From Candidatus Fredericiella danica (GTDB lineage: Bacteria; Chloroflexota; Anaerolineae; Caldilineales; Caldilineaceae): a stretch of DNA of 64,000 nucleotides. Below are positions 17,938 through 27,498 of the stretch, one piece after another. The notes under the pieces were generated by a model. The model was not told the origin of the DNA. It searched no databases and worked only from the letters and a program-made list of their open reading frames with translations. Location: the NCBI GenBank assembly GCA_016713335.1, contig JADJPH010000017.1:3677-67676 (forward strand), written 5' to 3'. A program made the position numbers and the translations under genes. The stretch's first letter is position 1, and each line of letters begins with the position of its first letter.

Positions 17938-19373
17938 CTACATATGAATGGAATGGCCTTCAACTGCATGCGCGGCTTCCATAATCACCTCGCTGAGCGT
18001 AGGGTGCGCATGCACGCTGCGAGCGATCTCTGCGGGTGTAATTTCCATGAATTGCGCCAGTGTCAGTTCCGGCAGCAACTCAGTGACATCGGGACCGACC
18101 AGGTGAGCACCCAAGATTTCGCCATATTTCGCATCCGCAATAATCTTGACGAAACCCACCTTTGCGTTCAAACCCTGCGCTTTCCCCATTGGGCATAAAG
18201 GGCGCCTTGCCAACCTTGATCTCCAACCCCTTCTCCCGGGCCTGCGCTTCCGTATACCCCAAACTTGCCACCTGCGGATCGCAATAGGTTGCGCGCGGCA
18301 TAAACACATACCGGTCGGCGGAGATGGGCAGCGTCTCCACGCCGGCAATCGTTTCCGCCGCAACCAGCGCCATCGCGCTTGCAACATGGGCAAGCGCCAA
18401 CTTGCCCGTACAGTCACCGATCGCGTAAATGTTCGAGACGCTGGTGCGCATCACGTCGTTGACCTCGATAAAACCGCGCTTGTCCACGTTCACGCCCGCC
18501 GCCTCCAACCCGACCTGCTCAGTATTGGGCTGGACGCCGATTGACATCAGCACCTTGTCCGCGGTCAGGGTCTCGACGGCGTCGGTCTTCATGTTTTTGA
18601 CCGTAACCTTGACATCTTCGTCCGTGATTTCAACCTTTTCGGTGCGAGTGCTCGTCATAATCTTGACCCCGCGCTTCGTGAAGACCCTTCGCCACTTCGG
18701 CAGCAACGTCGGCATCCTCAAGCGGCAGGATCTGGTCAAGCATTTCAATGATCGTCACCTCTGCGCCATAAGTGCTGTAGACGTAACTAAACTCCATCCC
18801 AATGGCGCCAGAACCGACGACGATCAACTTTTTCGGGACCTCTTTCAAGACCAGTGCATCTCGGTACTGAATGATGCGCTCGCCATCGATCTGCGTACCC
18901 GGCAAACTGCGGGCGCGTGCCCCGGTGGCGATGATGAAGTGGGCCGCAGTGACGGTCTGCTCTTTCGCTTCCGGATGGTATTCCGATGGGGTGACCTTGA
19001 TCGAATGTGCGTCAACAAACGCAGCATTCCCCTCGATCACCTCGATCTTGTTCTTCTTCATCAGGAAGGCAACACCCTTGGTCTGCCGGCCAACGACATC
19101 GCGGCTGCGCTTGACTGCCTTCCCAAAATCCACTTTCAAATTGTCAAACGTAAAGCCGTACTCATCGGCTTCTTTTAGCGTATGCAGGATCTCCGCGTTG
19201 TGGATCAACGCCTTGGTCGGGATGCAGCCCCAGTTGAGGCAGATTCCCCCTAGGTTTTCACGTTCTACAATTGCAGTCTTCAGCCCAAGTTGCGTAGCGC
19301 GTATCGCAGCCACATAACCGCCCGGTCCGCTGCCAATTACGACGACATCATATTGATATCCTTGATCTGCCAT
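17938..19373 (-). CDS. lpdA: Dihydrolipoamide dehydrogenase (E3), frameshifted twice
   Basis: E3 reoxidises dihydrolipoyl groups of 2-oxo acid dehydrogenase complexes with NAD and FAD. FAD-binding GSGPGGYVAAIRATQLG, redox disulfide GGICLNWGCIPTKAL, second nucleotide fold VVGSGAIGMEFSYVY, YAIGDCTGKLALAHVA, and the C-terminal active-site HAHPTLSEV are all present. The parts lie in three frames: breaks near 18684-18690 (EVAK then VFTKRGVKIMT) and near 18186-18190, in a GGGG run (PFMPNG then KAQGLNAKVGF). Start at 19373 (MADQGYQYD) fits the family; an upstream ATG at 19403 is less likely. Eighty-five bases separate it from the E2 gene, its natural partner. Confidence 0.93.
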
Positions 19374-19458
19374 TGTCTCCCCCGTATTGAGGCCCTGTTT
19401 CATCGGTACAATCGAAGATGTAAGGCGCAGCCACCATCATGACACCACGCCATTGGAA

Positions 19459-20721
19459 CTACTGCCAATTCTCTAGTCTTTCACGGACGACTGTCAAGAA
19501 TGCATCGGCCTGGGCGCCATCCAACGCGCGATGGTCAAACGTCAGGCTCAAATATACCATCGGCCGGATCACAATCGCATCGTCTGCATGCGGCAGCAGC
19601 GTCTTGGCGGTGCTGCGCACGACGGGGCGCTTCACGATGGCGCCGGCGCCAAGGATGCCGGTCTGTGGCTGGTTGATAATCGGCGTCGCCAACAGGCTGC
19701 CGCCTGTCCCGTGGTTGGTCAACGTAAAGGTGCCGCCCTGAATCTCTTCCGGTCGCAATTGGTTGCTGCGGGCGCGGGCTACCTCGTCATTCACCGCACG
19801 CGCCACGCCCTGCAGATTCAGCTCATCTGCGTCACGAATGATCGGGACAATCAACCCGTGGCTTAAGGCTACGGCGACCCCAATGTGCACGCGCCGGCTG
19901 ACCACAATGCCATCATCCGTGAAACGGCTATTTGCTTCAGGCACGCTCCGCAACGCCGTCGCAATGGCCGTTACAAAATAGGCGGTGTAGGTCAAGGCAA
20001 CCCCCTTGGCAGCAAAGCCCCGTTTGTTTGCCTCGCGATGGTGTACGACCGCCGTCAAATCGGCCTCACAGATCGAGGTCACGTGTGGACTCGTGCGCTT
20101 GCTCATCACCATATGCTGCGCAATTGCCCGGCGCATGGCCGTGAGCGGATGGAGCACCTCGTCGGCAGACAGCTTGACGGGCGTTTTCGGGCGCTCGGCC
20201 TCGATGGGAACCGTTGGCGCAATGACGGTGTGTTCCTCCGCAACTTGCGCAGTCACCCGGCCGATATACGCTTCGAGATCCTTTTTGGTGATGCGCCCCC
20301 CCATCCCGGTGCCACTCACCCGCCCCAAATCAACCTGATACTCTGCCGCCATGCGGGCGACAACCGGGCTGACAAACGCACGGCCTTCGGGACGCACATC
20401 GCCGGTTGAGCCGGTCGCCCCAGGCGGCACGCGCTCAACGCTGCCAGACTCACGCTTTGCGTCCATTGCGGTTTCACCGTCCTCTGGCGCGCCGATATAC
20501 GCCAGCACCGTGCCGGCCGCAACCGTCACCCCCTCAGGTACAACAATCTCTACGAGCACACCATCAATGGGCGCGGGCGCCTCGGTGTCGATCTTGTCCG
20601 TTGAGATGTCGAGCAGCGGTTCGCCCTTAGCCACGCGGTCGCCCGGCGCTTTTCGCCAACGCACCACGGTGCCTTCGACAACGCTCTCGCCCAACTGGGG
20701 CATGCGCACGCTTGTAGCCAT
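19459..20721 (-). CDS. 2-oxo acid dehydrogenase complex E2 (dihydrolipoamide acyltransferase)
   Basis: E2 carries acyl groups on a lipoyl arm and transfers them to CoA. The 420-residue protein has one lipoyl domain (residues 1-77; lipoylated Lys in STDKIDTEAP), a peripheral subunit-binding domain (about 115-150; VSPVVARMAAEY and GTGMGGRITKKDLEAY) and a catalytic domain ending with the active-site LTFDHRALDGAQADAF. A cluster with E3 but no E1 is seen here. The motifs fit the branched-chain or 2-oxoglutarate type more than pyruvate, but specificity is open. Lipoylation would depend on LipM at 50 kb. It begins six bases after the asparaginase-like gene. Confidence 0.93.
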   Translation of the reverse strand: MATSVRMPQLGESVVEGTVVRWRKAPGDRVAKGEPLLDISTDKIDTEAPAPIDGVLVEIVVPEGVTVAAGTVLAYIGAPEDGETAMDAKRESGSVERVPPGATGSTGDVRPEGRAFVSPVVARMAAEYQVDLGRVSGTGMGGRITKKDLEAYIGRVTAQVAEEHTVIAPTVPIEAERPKTPVKLSADEVLHPLTAMRRAIAQHMVMSKRTSPHVTSICEADLTAVVHHREANKRGFAAKGVALTYTAYFVTAIATALRSVPEANSRFTDDGIVVSRRVHIGVAVALSHGLIVPIIRDADELNLQGVARAVNDEVARARSNQLRPEEIQGGTFTLTNHGTGGSLLATPIINQPQTGILGAGAIVKRPVVRSTAKTLLPHADDAIVIRPMVYLSLTFDHRALDGAQADAFLTVVRERLENWQ

Positions 20722-20727
20722 CGATCC

Positions 20728-21687
20728 CTACTTTGCCACCAACGCGGTTCGTTCCGCCAACACCGGCGCCTCGTGAGCAGCCGTCATGTACAGGTAAAGC
20801 TTTCCGGGAACAGTCGTGAAGCCGGCATATTCGCCCTCCGGTGTCAGGCCCACGATGTTCATGTACTGCCCTTCCTGCGTGGCGAGGCCGTCCAGATCAC
20901 GCAGCGTTTCCAAGCCGGCTTCTTGTAATGACATCCCAAGCTTCATGTAGACGATCAAACTACGTGCAGTGCCCGCACGGATGGCCAGTTCGCCCATGCC
21001 CGTGCAGGCCACAGCGCCGTAACGATTGTCGCAGTAGTTACCTGCGCCAATCAGAGGGCTGTCCCCCACGCGGCCTGGATATTTCCAGCCCAAACCGCTG
21101 GTCGTGACCGCAGAAGCAAGGTTTCCATGTAGATCGAGGGCAAGAAAATTCACCGTGCCCTGCGTATCGACGCGTCCTGCCTTGTAGATCTTGTCCTGCA
21201 AATTGATCGGCCGCGTCAGCAGTCCGGCGACATTACGCAGGTCGGCGTTCTGACCCGACGCCAGCCCGCGCTCCGCAAAGCGCTCTTCCCATCGGCGCAA
21301 TGCCTCACCCGTCACCTGATTCTGCGGCGCCTCACCCAGTTCCGCAGCAAGACGCTCCGCACCCCGTCCGACGATCAGCACGTGCGGGGTCTCTTCCATC
21401 ACGCGCCGTGCCAATGTGATGGCGCGACCGTACCCTTGTACGGCGGCCACGGCGCCTGCCCGCAACGTCTTACCATCCATGATACTGGCATCCAATTCGA
21501 CCTCGCCCAGTACATTGGGCAACCCACTGTAACCGACACTGTGCTCTTCGGGGTCGTCCTCAATAATCCGGCTTGCAAGTTCGACCGCATCAAGGGCGGT
21601 TGCGCCGGCGCGCAACGCCTCCATCGCCCTCAGCATGCCATACCGGCCATTTTCGCTGGCAACCATCACAGGTGCGACGCGCTTCAT
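20728..21687 (-). CDS. Isoaspartyl peptidase/L-asparaginase-type Ntn hydrolase
   Basis: The 319-residue protein matches N4-(beta-N-acetylglucosaminyl)-L-asparaginase/isoaspartyl peptidase enzymes, which cleave themselves to expose an N-terminal Thr. The cleavage site is visible as DTQGTVNFLALD, so the nucleophile is the Thr in GTVNF. SGLGWKYPGRVGDSPLIGAGNY and GNYCDNRYGAVACTGMGE are the substrate-binding loops. Substrate may be isoaspartyl dipeptides or asparagine derivatives. It lies between the Nfu-N gene and E2, with gaps of six bases on each side, so it is co-transcribed with them though functionally unlinked as far as sequence shows. Confidence 0.9.
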   Translation of the reverse strand: MKRVAPVMVASENGRYGMLRAMEALRAGATALDAVELASRIIEDDPEEHSVGYSGLPNVLGEVELDASIMDGKTLRAGAVAAVQGYGRAITLARRVMEETPHVLIVGRGAERLAAELGEAPQNQVTGEALRRWEERFAERGLASGQNADLRNVAGLLTRPINLQDKIYKAGRVDTQGTVNFLALDLHGNLASAVTTSGLGWKYPGRVGDSPLIGAGNYCDNRYGAVACTGMGELAIRAGTARSLIVYMKLGMSLQEAGLETLRDLDGLATQEGQYMNIVGLTPEGEYAGFTTVPGKLYLYMTAAHEAPVLAERTALVAK

Positions 21688-21693
21688 CGTCCT

Positions 21694-21957
21694 TCACTCT
21701 TCCCAATCGTTCTCAAGATAACGCTGAATAATCGGCGCCAATGCATCCCAGTCCACCTCAGGCAGTTTGTTCACCGTCACAAAATCCTGCGCCATGAAGA
21801 CGTTATAGACGCCGTGCAAAGCAAAAATTCTGGCAGCCATAGGATCACCCTCGGCAGCGGCCGCGCTGGCATAACTCACCGGTCTGGCAAAGCGCCGCGC
21901 AGGGAGGACAAACTTCATGGCGTTGGGGTTTGGCGTAGGCTGCACCACGACCGGCAT
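21694..21957 (-). CDS. Nfu/NifU N-terminal-like domain protein
   Basis: An 87-residue stand-alone domain of the Nfu-N type, recognised by QPTPNPNAMKFVLP near its start and by FALHGVYNVFMAQDFVTVNK. In larger proteins this domain precedes the CxxC iron-sulfur scaffold; here the scaffold domain is absent, so cluster assembly cannot be claimed. I chose ATG 21957 (MPVVVQPTP) as the domain begins there; the frame is open to 22128 but the extra residues look non-coding. It heads the minus-strand cluster that runs to mltG, and is divergent from msrA. Confidence 0.82.
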   Translation of the reverse strand: MPVVVQPTPNPNAMKFVLPARRFARPVSYASAAAAEGDPMAARIFALHGVYNVFMAQDFVTVNKLPEVDWDALAPIIQRYLENDWEE

Positions 21958-22102
21958 GGGGCGTAGTATAGCAGCAGCCAACAGAAATTGGGAATGAAAG
22001 CGCAAAGCGTAGCGCGCCTTGCGGAAACACAGGCGGATAACGGTTACCCTGTCTGGGTTGGATGAATTCGAACGCCAGTTCAGGTTTGATAGGAGCGACC
22101 GT

Positions 22103-22645
22103 ATGAACGAACATTTCGAGGTGGCCACGCTTGGCGGCGGCTGCTTCTGGTGTCTGGAAGCCGCATTTCTAGAATTGCGCGGTGTGGAGAAGGTGGTCTC
22201 CGGCTATGCAGGTGGCCACGTCACCAACCCGACCTACCGCGCCGTCTGCACCGGCACGACAGGTCACGCTGAAGTCGTGCAAGTCACCTTTGACCCGTCC
22301 ATTATCAGCTATGCCGACATTCTACAGGTATTTTTCACGATTCACGACCCGACAACACTCAACCGGCAAGGGGCCGACGTCGGCCCCCAATATCGTTCCG
22401 TGATCTACTACCACGATGCGACACAGCAGCAGACCGCTGAAGCGGTGATGCAACAGGTTGCGGCGTCTGGCGTCTGGTCCGGCCGCTTAGTGACCCAGTT
22501 GGAACCACTGGACCACTTCTACCCGGCCGAAGACTATCACCAGGACTACTACAGCAACAATCCGAACCAACCCTATTGCCAGGTCGTCGTGGCGCCCAAA
22601 GTCGCCAAGGTGCGGAAGCAGTTCTACACGAGACTGAAGAAATAA
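22103..22645 (+). CDS. msrA: Peptide-methionine (S)-S-oxide reductase MsrA
   Basis: MsrA repairs the S-form of methionine sulfoxide in proteins. The active-site GGGCFWCLEAAF holds the catalytic Cys in the GCFWC motif. GYAGGHVTNPTYRAVCTGTTGHAE and the C-terminal DYHQDYYSNNPNQPYC are typical, with YC as a likely resolving Cys. Length is 180 residues. ATG 22103 is preceded by AGGAG at 22091-22095, which decides the start over the upstream in-frame codons. A strong hairpin follows the stop. Confidence 0.95.
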   Translation: MNEHFEVATLGGGCFWCLEAAFLELRGVEKVVSGYAGGHVTNPTYRAVCTGTTGHAEVVQVTFDPSIISYADILQVFFTIHDPTTLNRQGADVGPQYRSVIYYHDATQQQTAEAVMQQVAASGVWSGRLVTQLEPLDHFYPAEDYHQDYYSNNPNQPYCQVVVAPKVAKVRKQFYTRLKK

Positions 22646-22651
22646 TCGGAT

Positions 22652-22687
22652 GCCCGCCGGCGCCCAGGTGTGGAGGCGCCGGCGGGC
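22652..22687. terminator. Bidirectional terminator between msrA and the lipoprotein gene
   Basis: Arms gcccgccggcgcc (22652-22664) and ggcgccggcgggc (22675-22687), a 13-pair GC-rich stem with a ten-base loop, lie between two converging genes. Confidence 0.75.
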
Positions 22688-22697
22688 TTGCCACGGC

Positions 22698-25097
22698 CTA
22701 TTCCTGCGGGGTAAATATATACTCCACAACCCCACCGCCCAAGATGATCTTTGGCGTCCCGTCGTCCCCGATTTCGAACTTGTAGAGCGTTTGCAATGGG
22801 GCGTCGAGCGCCATACCCGTCGGCCTGGCCCTTGTCATCCTTGTGCTCGCGCATCCGCGTCTGGAACTCGCCGGCATCCAGAATAAGCTCACCGTCCTCC
22901 ATGCGCAGTTCGATCGACCCCAGCGCATCATTGACAAGCGTGCCCAGGTATGGCGCAACCGCGTCCGGATCCGCCGGACCGCTGATCTGCGCCATCATTT
23001 CGGCCGCTTGCTTTTTCATCAGTTGCAAATAGAAGTCCATCTGTTCTTGGCTTTGCGGATCTTGCGCAAAGATCAGTTCCAGTACCCGCCCGGTGACACC
23101 CTGGTTGAAGACATTGCTTGCGCGTGCATTCGTCAATACGATGACACCCAGGTTTGCTTCGGGTAGGAAGGTGAAGTCCGATGTGAAACCGAGTGTGTTG
23201 CCACCATGGGTGATGACGGGCAACCCCTTGTACGTTGTAGTCATCCACCCCAACCCATAACTCGTATCGGCAGTCACCTTGATTTGCGGTTTGCCAGGTC
23301 TCGCGCAGGTTTTGCGCCGAGACAGCCTGCGTCCCATCCGGCGCCACCCCTGTGCCAGCTCGGTCTCCATATAACGCGCCATGTCTTCCAGCGTCGACCA
23401 GTGCACACCCGCCGGCGCAACCGGCAGCAAAGTCTTCTCGATATCCAGCGAGATCGGTGAGTAGGTGCCGTCAAGGTTCAGCGTGTGCGGTGTGGCATAG
23501 TCACCCCATGCTTCCACCTGGTCAAAGTCAATGGTCGTTCTGGCCATCCCAATCGGATCGGACACGCTCCTGCTAGCGCCTTCTTGTAGTTGGCCAACAA
23601 GTCATCCGTACCCTTCAGCGACGGCGCCGCCACATACCCTGCCGTTCCTACCATCTGATTGCTATATTGGAACGCCTCACCAAACTTCGTGAAGAACTCG
23701 AAATCGCCGAGCGAGGCGACAATATCCTCGGCCTTCTGTTCCTGTGCATTGAAGAGAAACTCAAAGTCACGCCGCGGCACGCCGGTGCAAGCACAGACTA
23801 GATTGCGCATCGTGATCGTCTTGCTTAGCTCCGGATCTTTCACCTTAAAGGCCGGGAATAGTTCGACAACCGGCGTATCCCAGGTCATTAGCCCGTCGTC
23901 AACCAGCGTCCCCATCATCAGTGTCGTGAGGCTCTTGCCGGTGGATCCAATCATCAAGTTTGTTTCAGGCGTCATCGGGGCGCCGGTTTCCGGATTGGCG
24001 ACGCCAAAACCCCTGGCGTAGACCACACTCCCATTTTGGACGATTCCCACCGCCGCACCTGGAATGTCGAACTTTTCCATGTAATCTTCGATGAACGCCT
24101 CGAGTGGTTCCGTGATTGCTGGCGTGACCGTCAATGGCGCAATGCCGGTCAGGTCCTCCTCCTCAAGACCGGAAATCTTGAAACCGGTCGTGATGATTTG
24201 CAACTGCGATGCGCTTTTGTGCACCTGCCAACGCCATCGAACACAATCACATACACCACCCCATCCTTTAGTTGCCCCACTGCCTGGACAATGCGGTTGT
24301 CGTCGCTGGTATCGTAGGTGATCGCTACGGTCTTTTCCACGCCAGGCCGCGACGGCGTGTCAATCGCCTCTTTCACCGGGAGCGCAAACGCCGGGTCGAC
24401 AATCTTCCACGCGGCATCAAGCGCAGCCTCGACGTCGTCACCTTCCAGCACCAGCGCAGAGACTTTCAATTCCTGCTCCGGATCGGTCAAGAAGATGTAG
24501 CCCTCTTCCTGCGTGGCAACCCAATTGGTGGGCACCGGTACGGAGAACCGCCCACTGGCGTCGGTGAAAATGGTGGTCGACGCAACTTCCGCCGCCGACG
24601 CGGCCTGACCCTCTGGAGAGATTGGCACGATTGTAAATGTCCCCTCATATCCACCTTGCGCCATCGTACCGGTGACGGAGCCATCATCGGCAATGGTGCC
24701 GTTGAAGACTGCAAGTTGCTGCCCACTTAGCATTTCAAAGTGCACGGTGTTGGACTCAATCACCATGTCATGAATGGGGATACCCGACACGCCCTGGGCG
24801 GGAATGCCGACGCTTCCCTGATACTCACCGTTTTCCACCGTGAAAGCGACGATGATGCCCAGCTGCATCCCTGCAATCTCTACGGTGCCGCTATACGTCG
24901 CCGTCACGCCCTCGGCGTTGTCCGCCACGCCTACCTTCACCCGGCGCCCCCACCGTTGCCGCCACGGGCGTCGTTTCCACTGCTGCAACCGGTTCTGCCG
25001 GGGCCGGTCGCGTGGCAGGCAATGCAGCCTGGCACGCGGTTACGCCAAAGAGCACCCCAACCAACAACAACCGAATTCCCCACCTTTTCGTATCCAT
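22698..25097 (-). CDS. Lipoprotein with N-terminal ligand-type domain and serine beta-lactamase-fold hydrolase domain, frameshifted
   Basis: One gene is reconstructed from several frames. It starts at 25097 (MDTKRWGIRL) with lipobox VTAC, then a Pro/Ala/Val linker, a beta-rich region of about 250 residues with VGVADNAEGVTATYSGTVE, and then the beta-lactamase domain: IPGAAVGIVQNGSVVYARGFG, catalytic GSTGKS (SxxK), YSNQMVG (YSN motif), THGGNTLGFTSDF and the end ILGGGVVEYIFTP at 22698. This is the class C beta-lactamase/esterase fold; such proteins often act as peptidases or esterases rather than on antibiotics. Frame breaks lie near 24940, 24230, 23565, 23350, 23290 and 22820. Whether these are assembly errors or decay cannot be told here, but every segment keeps its motifs. 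Confidence 0.75.
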
Positions 25098-25148
25098 GTT
25101 GCGCTCCTTTCGCCATTGCCGCATGCGTGCGTGGCGACGTACAAAGTA

Positions 25149-25176
25149 GACACCCCTGGCGGGCGCCAGGGGTGTC
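25149..25176 (-). terminator. Intrinsic terminator after EtfD-like gene
   Basis: Arms gacacccctggc and gccaggggtgtc (25149-25160, 25165-25176) form a 12-pair stem with a four-base loop. It follows the end of the Fe-S gene on the minus strand. Confidence 0.75.
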
Positions 25177-25234
25177 CGTGTTCACAGCCATTGCTGCAGT
25201 GCGATAGCCGTCATTTACCGTGCCCGACGAGCAA

Positions 25235-27285
25235 TCAGTCGCCGGTCGCACCGTTCCCCGCCGTCACCGGGGCCAGACGATCGGCGATAATCTCGGTGAT
25301 GTCCTTCACCTTGATCTGCTTCTCCGCGCCCTTCGATGCATCGGTCAGCATCGTGAGACAGAATGGGCAACCAACCGCAATCGTCTGCGCGCCCGTCGCG
25401 ACGGCTTCAGCATAGCGCGTCTCATTCACCTTGGCAGTGCCATGTTCTTCTTCTTTCCAGAACTGCGCACCACCGGCGCCGCAACAGAAGGACTGCTTCC
25501 CATGCCGTGGCATCTCAACCATAAACGCGTTCGTCGCAAGCAGAGCCTCGCGCGGCTGCTCGATGATCCCGTTCTGGCGACCGAGGTAGCAAGGGTCGTG
25601 GAAAGTGATCTGGTCGACCTCGCCACTACGCTGCACTGCGATCTTCTTGGCCGCAGTCAACTCGGTCAGCAACTGGGTCGAGTGAATAACGTTGTAATCG
25701 CCCCCATACTGCTTGTAATCCTTGCCCAACGATTGGAGACAGTGCGGGCAGGTCGTCACCATCCGCCGCGGCTTGTCCCCCATGACCTCATTCAGGACTT
25801 CGATGTTGCCCTGGGCCAATTCGAAGAACAGTGCCTCGTTGCCAGCGCGCCGCGCTGAATCCCCGTTGCAACGCTCCATTTCGCCGAGCACCGCATAGTT
25901 GACCCCGGCTGCGTTCAGGATCGTAGCGAACGCCGGTGCAGTCTCCTGGACGCGGGGGTCGTACGAGGCCGAGCAGCCAACCCACCAAAGCATCTCAAAG
26001 TCGGGGTTATCGTCGACCGTCGGCACGTCCAATCCATCGGCCCACTTCAGGCGATCCCGCTGGCTCAAGTTCCAGGGGTTGCCGTTGCGCTCCATCCCGC
26101 GGAACGCTTGTTTGAGTTCGGCCGGGAACTCGTTCTCCATCAACACCTGGTTGCGCCGCATGTACAGGATATCGAACATGGGTTCGTTGCCAACCGGGCA
26201 GATGTTGACACAGGCCGCACAGGTTGTGCAGGCCCAGACCGCAGACTCAGAGATCGCAAAGTCCATTAACTTCTCAGGCGAATCGGTCCCGCCCGCCAGC
26301 GCCGTCAGATTGGCGTTGAGATAATAACGCTTGTTGATTTCCAGTGCGGAGGGCGACAGTTCCTTACCGGTGGTGTACGCCGGGCAGGCATCCTGGCACC
26401 GGTTGCACATGATGCAGGAGTAGGCATCGACCAAGTGCGTCCAGGGCAACTGCTCGATCCTGGCAACGCCAAATTCCTGGATCGACTCATCTTCAAAATT
26501 GATGGGGCTGATTTCACCCAGCGAACTGCGCTTCGGCTTGGTCAGGAAGTTGATCCCCGACATAATCAGGTGGAAGTGCTTGGTGTACGGGAAGTACGGG
26601 AGAAAGGCCAGGATCAGGCCGATCGCCAGCCAGAAACCAAGATGTTCACCAACGACCAGAACAGGTTCAGGTAGGCCGGACCAGAGGCTCCCCAGCGCTG
26701 AGCTGAATGGCTGCCAGGGGGTGAGACCTTCTGTCGCCAACTTAAAACTGTTGCCGATCCACCGGAAACCCACATGGAAGAGGATGAACAACGCCACGAT
26801 CAAGGAGTCGCGCCGGATGCCACCCGCCTTGATCCGATCCAGCAGTTTGACGTTCTCATGATAGGTCAAAGCCTTGTCATGGAACACAAAGCGGCGGAAG
26901 ATGAAGTAGATGATGCCAATCAATACGCTCATCGTCGCCAGATCGGCCAGGAACCGGTAGAAGTCCCCAAGGATGTTGTGGCCCAGGAACGTGACCGGGA
27001 ACATCGCCTCGACAACGTCGCCAAAATTGACGAGGAAGTAGAGATGAACCCCAACGAAATCATGATGTGGAAAATGCTACTCACGGCCCGCGTCTGCCAC
27101 ATGGCCCCGGTTGTCATCCAGGTGACTGCGGCATGCCAGCGGCGTTGCAACATCTCCTTCAGGTTCGGCTTCGGATCTGCCCCGCGCATGATGACACGAT
27201 AGACTTTGCGAAAACCAATAAACGCAAAGTAGATCGACGCTGCAACCGCAATAATAAAGAGAATTTTTTCAACGAGGGTGAGCAT
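25235..27285 (-). CDS. Membrane (Fe-S) oxidoreductase with CCG domains, EtfD-like, frameshifted
   Basis: The N-terminus (start 27285, MLTLVEKILF) has membrane helices resembling a NarI-type cytochrome b module, with His residues in the helices. Then come two 4Fe-4S motifs, CIMCNRCQDACP and CTTCAACVNICP, and two cysteine-rich (CCG) domains seen as CPHCLQSLG, DPCYLGRQN, FCCGAGGAQFW and GCPFCLTML. This architecture matches the EtfD/HdrDE-like proteins that take electrons from electron-transfer flavoprotein and reduce menaquinone. EtfA and EtfB genes are at 36-38 kb and menG at 46 kb. The frame changes near 27046-27050 (MISLGF then LYFLVNFGDVVEAMF). Corrected length is about 683 residues. The EtfD role is inferred from domains and company. 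Confidence 0.85.
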
Positions 27286-27498
27286 AGCGGACCTTTCTTG
27301 CCAGTTTGAATTTGAGGGGGCCGAAAAGGGTCTTTTGAGAATGTATTGTACATACCAATTCCATCCGTGGCTAAATGGCAATCGTACCGCATCTTGCGGA
27401 CAAATGTACTGTACTTAAATGTCTTTGCACCCTCCTCTGACTGTGATACGATGGCCAATTGCCACCCGGCCCAATCAACTTTCAATGGTGAGCATACA

